64,000 nucleotides of DNA from positions 1 through 64,000 of the forward strand of contig CALTTG010000018.1 in the NCBI GenBank assembly GCA_943908475.1, read 5' to 3'. The first letter of the stretch is position 1, and each line of letters starts with the position of its first letter. The notes under the pieces were generated by a model that saw nothing but the letters and a program-made list of their open reading frames with translations, ran no database searches and was not told where the DNA came from. This document shows positions 15,290-22,934 of the stretch, one piece after another. This stretch comes from an uncultured Burkholderiales bacterium (GTDB lineage Bacteria > Pseudomonadota > Gammaproteobacteria > Burkholderiales > Burkholderiaceae_C). Position numbers and translations under genes: made by a program.

Positions 15290-15313
15290 CCCAGACACCG
15301 GCAAGCGTCTGGG
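15290..15313 (-). ncRNA. Hairpin H1 of a candidate structured RNA before ilvH
   Basis: In the ilv transcript this reads CCCAGAC, loop GCUUGCCGGU, GUCUGGG: a perfect 7-bp stem. The ten-base loop is identical to that of H2 except for one G/A. The stem differs at three positions, all keeping pairing (C-G to G-C, A-U to U-A, A-U to G-U). It starts 38 nt after the ilvI stop. Confidence 0.65.
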
Positions 15314-15351
15314 CCGAGCTCCCCGGAACGACACCGGGCGTGGTCAATGCA

Positions 15352-17103
15352 TCAGAGGTCTTCGGAGCCCAGCAGCATTTCAGAGATGCCCTTGCCAGCC
15401 TGCACCATCGGCCACACGTTTTCGGTGGGGTCGGTGCGGAAGTCCAGGAACACCGTGCGGTCCTTCAGGGCAATGGCTTCCTTGAGCGCGCCCTCGACGT
15501 CTTCCGGACGCTCGATCAGCATGCCCACGTGGCCATACGCCTCAGCCAACTTGACGAAGTCAGGCAAGGCATCCATGTAGCTGTGCGAATAGCGGCTGCC
15601 GTAGTCCAGCTGCTGCCACTGGCGTACCATGCCGAGGTAGCGGTTGTTCAGCGACAAGACCTTCACCGGCGTGTTGTACTGCAGGCAGGTCGAGAGCTCC
15701 TGAATGCACATCTGGATGGAGCCCTCACCGGTCACGCAGAACACGTCGGCATCGGGCTTGGCCAGCTTGATGCCCATGGCGTAGGGCAAGCCCACACCCA
15801 TGGTGCCCAGGCCGCCGGAGTTGATCCAGCGACGAGGCTCTTCAAACTTGCAGTACTGCGCGGCGAACATCTGGTGCTGGCCCACATCAGAGGTGATGTA
15901 GTGGTCGGTGCCCGCGGTCAGGCGGGTCAGCGTCTCCAGCACAAACTGAGGCTTGATGACTTCAGAAGAGGTCTTGAACTTCAGGCACTCGCGCTTCTTC
16001 CACTCGTTGATCTGGTTCCACCAGGCCGTCAACGCGTTGGCATCGGGCTTGACCTGAGATTCCTTGATCTGGGCGATCATTTCCTGCAGCACGTCCTTCA
16101 CATCGCCCACGATGGGGATGTCGACCTTGACGCGCTTGGAAATCGACGAAGGGTCGATGTCAATGTGGATGATCTTGCGCTCGACCTGAGCAAAGTGCTT
16201 GGGGTTGCCAATGACGCGGTCGTCGAAGCGGGCGCCAATGGCGATGACCACATCGGCGTTCTGCATGGTCATGTTGGCTTCGTACGTGCCGTGCATGCCC
16301 AGCATGCCCAGGAACTTCGGATCAGAAGCCGGGATGGCGCCCAAGCCCATCAAGGTGTTGGTGCAGGGGTAGCCCAGCATGGCGACCAGTTCGCGCAACT
16401 CGGCACAGGCTTCAGCCATGATCACGCCGCCGCCGGTGTAGATGTACGGGCGCTTGGCGTTGAGCAACAGTTGCACGGCCTTGCGGATCTGCCCGCCGTG
16501 GCCCTTGCGGACAGGGTTGTACGACCGCATTTCCACCGTTTCGGGGTAGGAGAACGCAGTGGTCTTGAGCGACACGTCTTTGGGCACGTCCACCACCACA
16601 GGACCGGGGCGACCGGTGCGGGCAATGTGGAAGGCCTTCTTCATCGTGATGGCCAGGTCAGCGACGTCCTTCACCAAGAAGTTGTGCTTGACGATGGGGC
16701 GCGTGATGCCGACGGTGTCGCACTCTTGGAACGCATCCAGGCCAATGGCGGGGGTGGGGACCTGACCGGTGATGATCACCATGGGGATCGAGTCCATGTA
16801 CGCCGTGGCGATGCCGGTGATGGCGTTGGTCACACCGGGGCCGGAGGTGACGAGGGCCACGCCCACATCACCCGTGGCGCGGGCATAACCGTCAGCAGCG
16901 TGAACGGCCGCCTGTTCATGGCGAACCAGCACGTGCTCGATGGTGTCTTGTTTGTAGAGCGCGTCGTAGATGTACAGCACGGCACCACCCGGGTAGCCCC
17001 ACATGTACTTGACGTTCTCTTCTTGCAGGCAGCGGACGAGGATTTCCGAGCCATTGAGGATTTCAGCCGCACTGCCTTGTGCGTGACCTTGAGACATGTC
17101 CAT
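15352..17103 (-). CDS. ilvI: Acetolactate synthase catalytic (large) subunit
   Basis: This is the ThDP- and FAD-dependent enzyme (also named ilvB) that condenses pyruvate with pyruvate or 2-oxobutyrate, the first shared step to valine, leucine and isoleucine. The 583-residue protein has YPGGAVLYIYDAL and the catalytic Glu in LVRHEQAAVHAADG at the N-terminus, the central FAD-binding domain, and the C-terminal ThDP motif with VTGEGSIQM and LNNRYLGMVRQWQ. The start at 17103 (MDMSQGHAQ) follows AAAGG; MSQG at 17097 is an alternative. Its leader is about 200 nt long and holds a strong hairpin. The open frame continues far upstream, but that part lies in the leader and is not protein-like. Confidence 0.97.
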   Translation of the reverse strand: MDMSQGHAQGSAAEILNGSEILVRCLQEENVKYMWGYPGGAVLYIYDALYKQDTIEHVLVRHEQAAVHAADGYARATGDVGVALVTSGPGVTNAITGIATAYMDSIPMVIITGQVPTPAIGLDAFQECDTVGITRPIVKHNFLVKDVADLAITMKKAFHIARTGRPGPVVVDVPKDVSLKTTAFSYPETVEMRSYNPVRKGHGGQIRKAVQLLLNAKRPYIYTGGGVIMAEACAELRELVAMLGYPCTNTLMGLGAIPASDPKFLGMLGMHGTYEANMTMQNADVVIAIGARFDDRVIGNPKHFAQVERKIIHIDIDPSSISKRVKVDIPIVGDVKDVLQEMIAQIKESQVKPDANALTAWWNQINEWKKRECLKFKTSSEVIKPQFVLETLTRLTAGTDHYITSDVGQHQMFAAQYCKFEEPRRWINSGGLGTMGVGLPYAMGIKLAKPDADVFCVTGEGSIQMCIQELSTCLQYNTPVKVLSLNNRYLGMVRQWQQLDYGSRYSHSYMDALPDFVKLAEAYGHVGMLIERPEDVEGALKEAIALKDRTVFLDFRTDPTENVWPMVQAGKGISEMLLGSEDL

Positions 17104-17189
17104 GATGGAAAGAACCTTTCGAAATTTCTCTAACGAAAAATGATCGGTGCCCCTCTTCGCAATCTGGAGACCCAAGGTCTCTGGACCAC

Positions 17190-17219
17190 AGCCTCGCAGT
17201 GACGGATCACTGCAAGGCT
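17190..17219 (-). promoter_or_regulatory. Hairpin in the ilvI leader
   Basis: In the transcript AGCCUUGCAGUGA pairs with UCACUGCGAGGCU around a UCCG loop: 12 Watson-Crick pairs plus one U-G. The same pair on the opposite strand would be a C-A mismatch, which favours RNA structure in the ilvI direction. It lies 87-116 nt before the ilvI start. A smaller AGACC/GGTCT stem follows. Confidence 0.55.
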
Positions 17220-17314
17220 CGCCCTTGTGAGGCGGATTCGAAGCCTGCGCGGACTGCCACTGCAAACGTTTCTCGCCGCAGCTCAGCCCAGATCGGGATG
17301 ACGCAAAAACGCAG

Positions 17315-17323
17315 ATTATCGCA
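17315..17323 (-). promoter_or_regulatory. Candidate extended -10 promoter of ilvI
   Basis: On the minus strand the sequence is TGCGATAAT, an extended -10 element. No good -35 hexamer is seen. It would give a leader of about 205 nt for ilvI, containing the hairpin at 17190-17219. Confidence 0.4.
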
Positions 17324-17360
17324 CCAAGGCAGGCCTTTTTGAGAAGAGCCCCTTGGCCGA

Positions 17361-17369
17361 TGCCATAAT
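17361..17369 (+). promoter_or_regulatory. Candidate extended -10 promoter of the sigma factor gene
   Basis: TGCCATAAT is an extended -10 element just upstream of the sigma factor frame, with a weak TTGAGA at 17339-17344. It is divergent from the ilvI promoter about 45 bp away. Confidence 0.4.
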
Positions 17370-17381
17370 CCCTCCGCGTTT

Positions 17382-17999
17382 TTGCACTCCAGCCCCTTCG
17401 AAACGGCCCGCGCCTTGACCGACACCGCCCAGTCACCCGCAGACGAACTCAACGAGTTCCTCATCAGCGTGGAACGCCGGGCCTTCAAGCGCGCGGTGTA
17501 CGCGGTCCGCAACGACGACGCGGCCCTGGACATTGTTCAAGACGCCATGATTCGCCTGAGCACCAGCTACGCAGACCGCCCCGCCAGCGAATGGCCCATG
17601 CTGTTTCAGCGCATCCTGTCGAACGCGACCTTGGATTGGTTCCGCCGACAGAAGGTGAAAAACGCCGTGTTTCAAAACATGAGCGACCTGGAAGCGTACA
17701 TGTCGGACGACGGCGAGGGCGACATCGACCTGCTGGAAATCCTGGCGGTCGATGCGATTGGCACGGAAGGTGCTGAAGATGCCGCCCATCGGACCGAAAT
17801 TCTCACCATCATCGAAGAAGAAGTGCAGCAACTGCCCGGCCGTCAACGAGAAGCCTTCCTGATGCGTTACTGGGAGGAATTGGACGTCGCCGAGACGGCT
17901 GCTGCCATGGGATGCTCCGAAGGCAGCGTGAAAACGCACTGCTCAAGGGCTGTGGCCGCGCTGGCCAAGGCCCTCAGGGGCCGTGGAATCGGCGTGTGA
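17382..17999 (+). CDS. ECF-type RNA polymerase sigma factor
   Basis: The protein of about 205 residues has a sigma region 2 (DDAALDIVQDAMIRLSTSY, then WPMLFQRILSNATLDWFRR). It also has a C-terminal region 4 helix-turn-helix (LPGRQREAFLMRYWEELDV, MGCSEGSVKTHCSRAV) joined by an acidic linker. It would direct RNA polymerase to a dedicated promoter set. The start is uncertain: TTG at 17382 or TTG at 17415; no ATG fits. The next gene starts 36 bp after its stop and encodes a single-pass DUF3619 protein that could be its anti-sigma factor; the DUF3106, RDD and LOG genes follow on the same strand. Confidence 0.85.
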   Translation: MHSSPFETARALTDTAQSPADELNEFLISVERRAFKRAVYAVRNDDAALDIVQDAMIRLSTSYADRPASEWPMLFQRILSNATLDWFRRQKVKNAVFQNMSDLEAYMSDDGEGDIDLLEILAVDAIGTEGAEDAAHRTEILTIIEEEVQQLPGRQREAFLMRYWEELDVAETAAAMGCSEGSVKTHCSRAVAALAKALRGRGIGV

Positions 18000-18034
18000 C
18001 GCCGACACCCGAACACAGACACAGGAACCGCATC

Positions 18035-18601
18035 GTGGAAACGTCAAACCGCCGCTTGACCCCCGCCCAGGCCGAAGCCCTGACAGCCCGCTTTGCCCTG
18101 AAGTTGACTGCGCGCCTGGACGACGGGGCTCAGGATTTGGGGCACGACATCAGCGAACGACTCCGCGTGGCACGCATGAACGCGGTGGCGGCCGCTCGTG
18201 CGGCCACCGCCCGCCAAAGTGTGCCCGTTCGAGCGGTCAACGCGTCGACCGTGGGGCAACTGGCCCTGTCCACCGGCCGAGCATCGGCTGGCACTCCCGG
18301 CTTCGGGCGTGACATCGATCATGGCCGCCGCCTGGACGAGGGCCCCACCGGTTGGGGCTGGCGCGTGGCATCGGCCTTGCCGGTGCTGGCTTTGCTGGCC
18401 GGCCTGTGGGGCATCAATTGGTGGCACAAGCACCAGCAAGTTGAAGCCGCCGCCGACATCGACATGGCCTTGTTGGCCGACGACCTGCCCCCCTCGGCTT
18501 ACACCGACCCCGGCTTTGAAGAATTCCTGAGAACCAGCACCCCAACACCCGCGCAGGAACCCGCATTGCTGGACCTGCTCGAAGAACCCAGCGAAGGCTG
18601 A
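18035..18601 (+). CDS. DUF3619 single-pass membrane protein (possible anti-sigma factor)
   Basis: The 188-residue protein starts at GTG 18035 after an AGGAA site. Residues 1-105 are Arg/Ala-rich and should be cytoplasmic. A single hydrophobic helix spans about 108-130 (WGWRVASALPVLALLAGLWG), and the acidic C-terminus would face the periplasm. This is the size and topology of an anti-sigma factor, and it lies directly after an ECF sigma gene, but no zinc-type HxxxCxxC motif is present. The family is uncharacterised to my knowledge. The domain name is recalled from similarity of arrangement and sequence, so a profile search is the test. Confidence 0.7.
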   Translation: METSNRRLTPAQAEALTARFALKLTARLDDGAQDLGHDISERLRVARMNAVAAARAATARQSVPVRAVNASTVGQLALSTGRASAGTPGFGRDIDHGRRLDEGPTGWGWRVASALPVLALLAGLWGINWWHKHQQVEAAADIDMALLADDLPPSAYTDPGFEEFLRTSTPTPAQEPALLDLLEEPSEG

Positions 18602-18609
18602 CCTCTGAC

Positions 18610-19371
18610 ATGACCGCCCGCCCCCTGACCATCTGGATGCTTTGCCTCGTCATGGCAGGGGCAGTGGCGAGCGAAGCCTGGGCCATCAAGCCCGATGCGC
18701 CTGCCGCACCTCTGCCCCTGGAGATGCCCCGAGTGGACAACGAGTGGGGGAGTCTGAGCCCGGCAGAGCGAGCCATCCTCCAGCCGCTGTCAGGGCAATG
18801 GGCTTCGCTGCCCGATGACGTGCAGGACAAATGGATTGGCGTCGCACGACGCTACCCGTCGCTGTCGCCCCAGGCTCAAGCCAGGGTCCGAGATCGCATG
18901 ACCGACTGGTCCCAGGCGTCGCCCAAGCAGCGCAGCGAAGCTCGGCTTCGGTTCCAGAATGCGCGCGAACTGCCCGCTGATGAGCGTCAACAAAAGTGGC
19001 AGGCCTACCAGGCGCTTCCGGCTGAGAAGAAAGCGGAGCTCGCCGAAAAAGCCCGCGCCAAGCGCGATGCTGCGGGTGCTCGACCCATGGCGGCCAGCAC
19101 CCCCACCGAGAAAACCAACCTGGTTCCGGCAGCCACGCAGCGACACGCGGCCCCCAGCAAGGCCGTGGCCCCCGCCTTGGTCAAGGCCGGCGCTGGCGCC
19201 ACCACCACACTGGTGACCGAATCCACGCCCAAGCCACCGCTGTATCAGCACAGTGGCATGCCGCGCATTTCAGCCACCCGAACCTTCGTGGACCCGCAGA
19301 CCATGTTGCCCAAAAAGGGCTCGCAAGGTGCGGCCATGACGCCTGTGGCAACATCGGCACCCACGCGCTGA
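18610..19371 (+). CDS. DUF3106 periplasmic protein
   Basis: The 253-residue protein has a signal peptide (MTARPLTIWMLCLVMAGAVA, cleavage near AWA) and then a helical region of short repeated units. These have Trp and Leu-Ser/Leu-Pro turns: LSPAERAIL, WASLPDDVQDKWIGVA, LSPQAQARVRDRM, LPADERQQKWQAY, LPAEKKAEL. The final 100 residues are low complexity Ala/Pro/Thr. The repeat style recalls periplasmic stress sensors of the CpxP/ZraP type, but this is only a visual likeness. It lies eight bases after the DUF3619 gene, in line with a sigma/anti-sigma/periplasmic-sensor unit. Confidence 0.72.
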   Translation: MTARPLTIWMLCLVMAGAVASEAWAIKPDAPAAPLPLEMPRVDNEWGSLSPAERAILQPLSGQWASLPDDVQDKWIGVARRYPSLSPQAQARVRDRMTDWSQASPKQRSEARLRFQNARELPADERQQKWQAYQALPAEKKAELAEKARAKRDAAGARPMAASTPTEKTNLVPAATQRHAAPSKAVAPALVKAGAGATTTLVTESTPKPPLYQHSGMPRISATRTFVDPQTMLPKKGSQGAAMTPVATSAPTR

Positions 19372-19408
19372 GCCCCCCGGGGGCGGCGCCCCTTGACCGA
19401 AGCCGAGC

Positions 19409-19948
19409 ATGTTGCGTCCCCCTGTCATTCCCCCACTGACCCTGGCCCAGTGCGCCGAGCGCGCCCAACGCCCCGCCCCCGCCCTCGCGAGACGCTTGGC
19501 GGCCGTGCTGTACGAAGGTGTGCTGCTGTTCGGTGTCGTGATGTTCGTCGGCCTGTTCTACAGCGTGATCGTGGGGCAACGTCACGCCCTCGAACACCGG
19601 TCGGGCATGCAAATCACCCTCTTTCTGGCCCTGTCGGTGTATTTCATCGGTTTCTGGGCTCGCGGCGGCCAGACCCTGGCCATGAAAACCTGGCACGTTC
19701 GGTTGGTGCGTCAAGACGGCCTGCCCCCCACGCTCACGCAGTCGGCGACGCGCTTCGTGCTGTCTTGGCTTTGGTTCATGCCGCCCCTGGCCCTGGCGTG
19801 GCTGGCCCAATGGCACAGCTCCCGCGAAATCTGGGGCATGCTGGGCGCCTGGATCGTGATTTACGCCACCCTCACCCGCATGCTGCCCCGACAGCAACTG
19901 CTGCATGATGTGATCTGCCGCACCGCCATCATCGACACCCGCCCATGA
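19409..19948 (+). CDS. RDD family membrane protein
   Basis: The 179-residue protein has an N-terminal RRLAAVLYEGVLL segment with the RDD-type charged pattern and about four hydrophobic helices. A central AMKTWHVRLVRQDG loop is typical of RDD domains. RDD proteins are poorly characterised; some act in ion or cation homeostasis. It is preceded by a GC-rich gap containing GCCCCC/GGGGGC, and its stop overlaps the LOG-family start (ATGA at 19945-19948). Confidence 0.82.
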   Translation: MLRPPVIPPLTLAQCAERAQRPAPALARRLAAVLYEGVLLFGVVMFVGLFYSVIVGQRHALEHRSGMQITLFLALSVYFIGFWARGGQTLAMKTWHVRLVRQDGLPPTLTQSATRFVLSWLWFMPPLALAWLAQWHSSREIWGMLGAWIVIYATLTRMLPRQQLLHDVICRTAIIDTRP

Positions 19949-20586
19949 CCCCCATCGAGCCCCTTGCCTCTGACAAATTTTCGGTCTGCGTCTATTGCGG
20001 CTCTCGCCCAGGCAACCGCCCCGATCATGTGGCCGCGGCTCAAGCGTGCGGCGCCGCCATCGGCCACCGAGGTTGGCAACTGGTGTATGGCGGTGGCAGC
20101 ACCGGTTTGATGGGCACGGTGGCCGATGCGACCTTGAAGGCAGGCGGCGAAGTCATCGGCGTCATTCCAGACCGGCTGATCGAGCGGGAGCTGGGTCACG
20201 GTGGCGTGACACACCTTCAGGTGGTGAGCTCGATGCATGAGCGCAAGCACCTGATGGCGCAGCAGTCCGATGCGTTCGTGGCCCTGCCCGGGGGCATCGG
20301 CACCCTGGAAGAGATCTTCGAAATCTGGACCTGGCGTCAGCTGGGCTACCACGCCAAGCCCTTGGGCTTGCTGAACGTGGCGGGTTACTTCGATCACCTG
20401 TTGAGGTTCATCGAGGTCAGTCGCGACGAGGGTTTCTTGTGGCCCGACGTGCACGAGTTGCTGCTGGTGGACGACGACATCGACCGGCTGCTGTCGCGCC
20501 TGCATTCACAACACCTGGTGCTGCAAACACAAACGCCACCGGAGTCGCTGAACGCGGCCCCAGGTGGCGTCGCCGACGGGACCTGA
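19945..20586 (+). CDS. LOG family / TIGR00730 Rossmann-fold protein
   Basis: The 213-residue protein has VCVYCGSRPG at the N-terminus, LVYGGGSTGLMG, SMHERKHLM and the diagnostic PGGIGTLEEIFEIWTW. LOG-family enzymes release cytokinin-type bases or nucleobases from nucleoside 5'-monophosphates by phosphoribohydrolase action. Bacterial members often act on AMP-like substrates. All catalytic residues visible in the two motifs are intact. It is translationally coupled to the RDD gene and faces glnB across 26 bp. Confidence 0.9.
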   Translation: MTPIEPLASDKFSVCVYCGSRPGNRPDHVAAAQACGAAIGHRGWQLVYGGGSTGLMGTVADATLKAGGEVIGVIPDRLIERELGHGGVTHLQVVSSMHERKHLMAQQSDAFVALPGGIGTLEEIFEIWTWRQLGYHAKPLGLLNVAGYFDHLLRFIEVSRDEGFLWPDVHELLLVDDDIDRLLSRLHSQHLVLQTQTPPESLNAAPGGVADGT

Positions 20587-20612
20587 ATCCCGCCGAGTTC
20601 AGGACGCGGTCG

Positions 20613-20951
20613 TCAGACGGCGTCTTCGTTGGTCTCGCCGGTGCGGATGCGGACCACTTGTTCCACGGCCGTGACGAAGATCTTGCCGTCACCGATCTTG
20701 CCGGTCTTGGCGGCCTTGACGATGGCTTCGATGCAACGATCGACGTCATCGGACTTCACCGCCACTTCCACCTTCACCTTGGGCAGGAAGTCGACCACGT
20801 ACTCGGCACCACGGTACAACTCGGTGTGGCCCTTTTGACGACCAAAGCCCTTCACCTCCGTGACGGTCAGGCCGGTGACGCCGACTTCAGCCAGAGCCTC
20901 GCGGACTTCTTCGAGCTTGAATGGTTTGATGATGGCGGTGATTTGTTTCAT
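20613..20951 (-). CDS. glnB: P-II nitrogen regulatory protein
   Basis: The 112-residue P-II trimer subunit starts MKQITAIIKPFKLEEVREAL at 20951 (GGAG site upstream). It has the T-loop TELYRGAEYVVDFLPK with uridylylated Tyr51, and the C-terminal signature GKIGDGKIFVTAVEQVVRIRTG. It senses ATP/ADP and 2-oxoglutarate and relays nitrogen state to GlnE/NtrB. It follows nadE by about 60 bp on the same strand, an arrangement seen in Burkholderiales for glnB rather than the amtB-linked glnK. An AT-rich stretch upstream (TTAAATAACG on its strand) may give it its own promoter. It connects to the sigma54-controlled glnA at the left edge. Confidence 0.95.
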   Translation of the reverse strand: MKQITAIIKPFKLEEVREALAEVGVTGLTVTEVKGFGRQKGHTELYRGAEYVVDFLPKVKVEVAVKSDDVDRCIEAIVKAAKTGKIGDGKIFVTAVEQVVRIRTGETNEDAV

Positions 20952-21010
20952 GGTGACTCCGAAGGGCAACTATCGTTATTTAAGCACGGTTGTTCGAGGG
21001 CGAACCCGCT

Positions 21011-22732
21011 TCAGGCGCGGAAACGCGACGTGATGGGATAGCGCCAGTCGCGACCAAAGGCCCGATGGGTGATGCGGATGCCCACAGGCGCTTGGCGACG
21101 CTTGTATTCGTTGATCGTGAGCAAGCGGGTGACCTTGTCGACATCGGCGGGCGAGAACCCGTCGGCCACGATCTGCTCGATGGACTGGTCTTGCTCCATG
21201 TAGCGTTGCAAGATGGCATCGAGCACGTCGTACTCAGGCAGGCTGTCTTGGTCTTTCTGATCGGGACGCAGCTCAGCCGAGGGCGGCCGGGTGATGATGC
21301 GCTCGGGAATGGGTTCGACTTCACCCCGCAAGCGCGCCTGCTCGTTGCGCCAGCGACACAGCCGGAAAACGGTGGTCTTGACCAGGTCCTTGATGACCGC
21401 GAACCCACCGGCCATGTCCCCATACAGGGTGCAGTAGCCAGTGGCCATCTCGCTCTTGTTCCCAGTGGTCAAGACGATGGCGCCGGTCTTGTTGGACAAG
21501 GCCATCAGCATGGTGCCCCGGATGCGCGCCTGGATGTTTTCCTCGGTGGTGTCTTCGGCCCGCCCGACAAACAACGGCGCCAAGGACTGCTTGAAAGCGT
21601 CAAACTCCGGCACGATGCTGATTTCGTCGTGGCGCACCTTCAGTCGGTCCGCCATGTCCTGTGCGTCGATCCAGGAAATGTCTGCGGTATAGGGCGAAGG
21701 CATCATGACCGTGCGCACGCGCTCGGCCCCCAAGGCGTCCACCGCGATGGCCAAGACCAAGGCCGAATCAATGCCGCCCGACAGACCGATGATCGCGCCC
21801 GGAAAACCGTTTTTGCCCAGGTAGTCCCGAACGCCCGTGACCAAGGCCGCCCAGATCTCGGCGTCCGGGGCCAGCAGGGGCGCTTGTCGCGCCGGCAACA
21901 GCACCACGGGCGAACCCACCTCGGGTGCCGCCTGCAATTGCAGGTGCAAGACATCTGACTGGAACGACAGGGCGCGGGCTTGAACCAAGCCTGTTGCATC
22001 GACGGCAAACGACGCCCCGTCAAACACCACCTCGTCTTGCCCGCCCACCAAGTGCGCGTAAATCAACGGGCACTGGCAGGACTGGGCCCGTGCAGCCATG
22101 CGTTGTTCTCGCTCGGCGGCCTTGCCGGCATGGAACGGCGACGCGTTGAGCACCAGCAGCACCTGCGCGCCAGCGGCGCATGCGGCATCGGCCGGCTCGT
22201 CAAACCAGGCGTCTTCGCAAATCAGCAGCCCCAGTCGAATGCCCTCGGCATCGATGACCAGCGGCCCTAAGCCTGCGTCACGCCCGCTGACGAAATAGCG
22301 GCGCTCGTCAAACACCTGGTAGTTGGGCAATTCGCGCTTGGCATACGTGCCCACCACGCCTCCGGCCTGCAGCACGCTGGCGGCGTTGACGAGGCCCGGC
22401 ACCGACCACGAGCGGGTGCGGGCGTCGGCCAGGCGAGACCGAGCCGGGTGGCCAACGACCAACTGAAGGCCCGGAAGGTCACCCAAGGCCTGCGCCATGT
22501 CGACAAGGGCCTGCTGACAGTCGTCGATGAACCTGGGGCGCAGCAGCAGGTCCTCGGGCGGGTAGCCACACAGGGAGAGTTCCGGGGTCAGCACGAGGCG
22601 GGCCCCTTCGGCATGAGCCTGACGGGCCAACTCGACAAGTTGCCGCGCATTGCCGGCAATGTCGCCCACCACGGGGTTGAACTGGATGACAGCGACGCTC
22701 AGCGCGCCGGGGATCGAGGCAAATGCGGTCAT
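21011..22732 (-). CDS. nadE: Glutamine-dependent NAD+ synthetase
   Basis: The 573-residue, two-domain enzyme performs the last step of NAD synthesis. The N-terminal nitrilase-like glutaminase (about residues 10-260) has the Glu-Lys-Cys triad in LTPELSLCGYPPED, TYAKRELPNY and GLLICEDAW. The C-terminal synthetase has the ATP loop IIGLSGGIDSAL and LTTGNKSEMATGY. The channelled two-domain form is normal for this group. The start at 22732 has no strong ribosome site but matches family N-termini. It is upstream of glnB. Confidence 0.96.
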   Translation of the reverse strand: MTAFASIPGALSVAVIQFNPVVGDIAGNARQLVELARQAHAEGARLVLTPELSLCGYPPEDLLLRPRFIDDCQQALVDMAQALGDLPGLQLVVGHPARSRLADARTRSWSVPGLVNAASVLQAGGVVGTYAKRELPNYQVFDERRYFVSGRDAGLGPLVIDAEGIRLGLLICEDAWFDEPADAACAAGAQVLLVLNASPFHAGKAAEREQRMAARAQSCQCPLIYAHLVGGQDEVVFDGASFAVDATGLVQARALSFQSDVLHLQLQAAPEVGSPVVLLPARQAPLLAPDAEIWAALVTGVRDYLGKNGFPGAIIGLSGGIDSALVLAIAVDALGAERVRTVMMPSPYTADISWIDAQDMADRLKVRHDEISIVPEFDAFKQSLAPLFVGRAEDTTEENIQARIRGTMLMALSNKTGAIVLTTGNKSEMATGYCTLYGDMAGGFAVIKDLVKTTVFRLCRWRNEQARLRGEVEPIPERIITRPPSAELRPDQKDQDSLPEYDVLDAILQRYMEQDQSIEQIVADGFSPADVDKVTRLLTINEYKRRQAPVGIRITHRAFGRDWRYPITSRFRA

Positions 22733-22934
22733 GGAAGGATCAATGCATGACAGCACCTTGCTGTCACGAGCCCCGATGTTAGCGCCTGGCCCGGTTTGTG
22801 CTGGTTCTGGCCATCAAGCGGAGGCGGTTTCAAACAGGACAAGGGCCGCAAAAGCGGTTCAAACCCTTAGATTCGGACAGGATCTTCGGTGCGAGACTTC
22901 CTCCCATTACCCAAAGAGACGAGACAAGGGACCC

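Noticed and set aside
17104..17310. Classical leader-peptide attenuator for ilvI
   Set aside because: No start codon with ribosome site precedes a Val/Leu/Ile-rich short peptide, and the leader hairpin has no U-run.
17104..17436. A 111-codon upstream extension of the acetolactate synthase frame
   Set aside because: It covers the predicted promoter and leader hairpin, has no family similarity, and the normal N-terminus with a ribosome site lies at 17103.
22856..22866. tRNA T-loop-like sequence GGTTCAAACCC
   Set aside because: No acceptor stem, anticodon arm or D-arm can be built around it, and it lies in a short intergenic gap.
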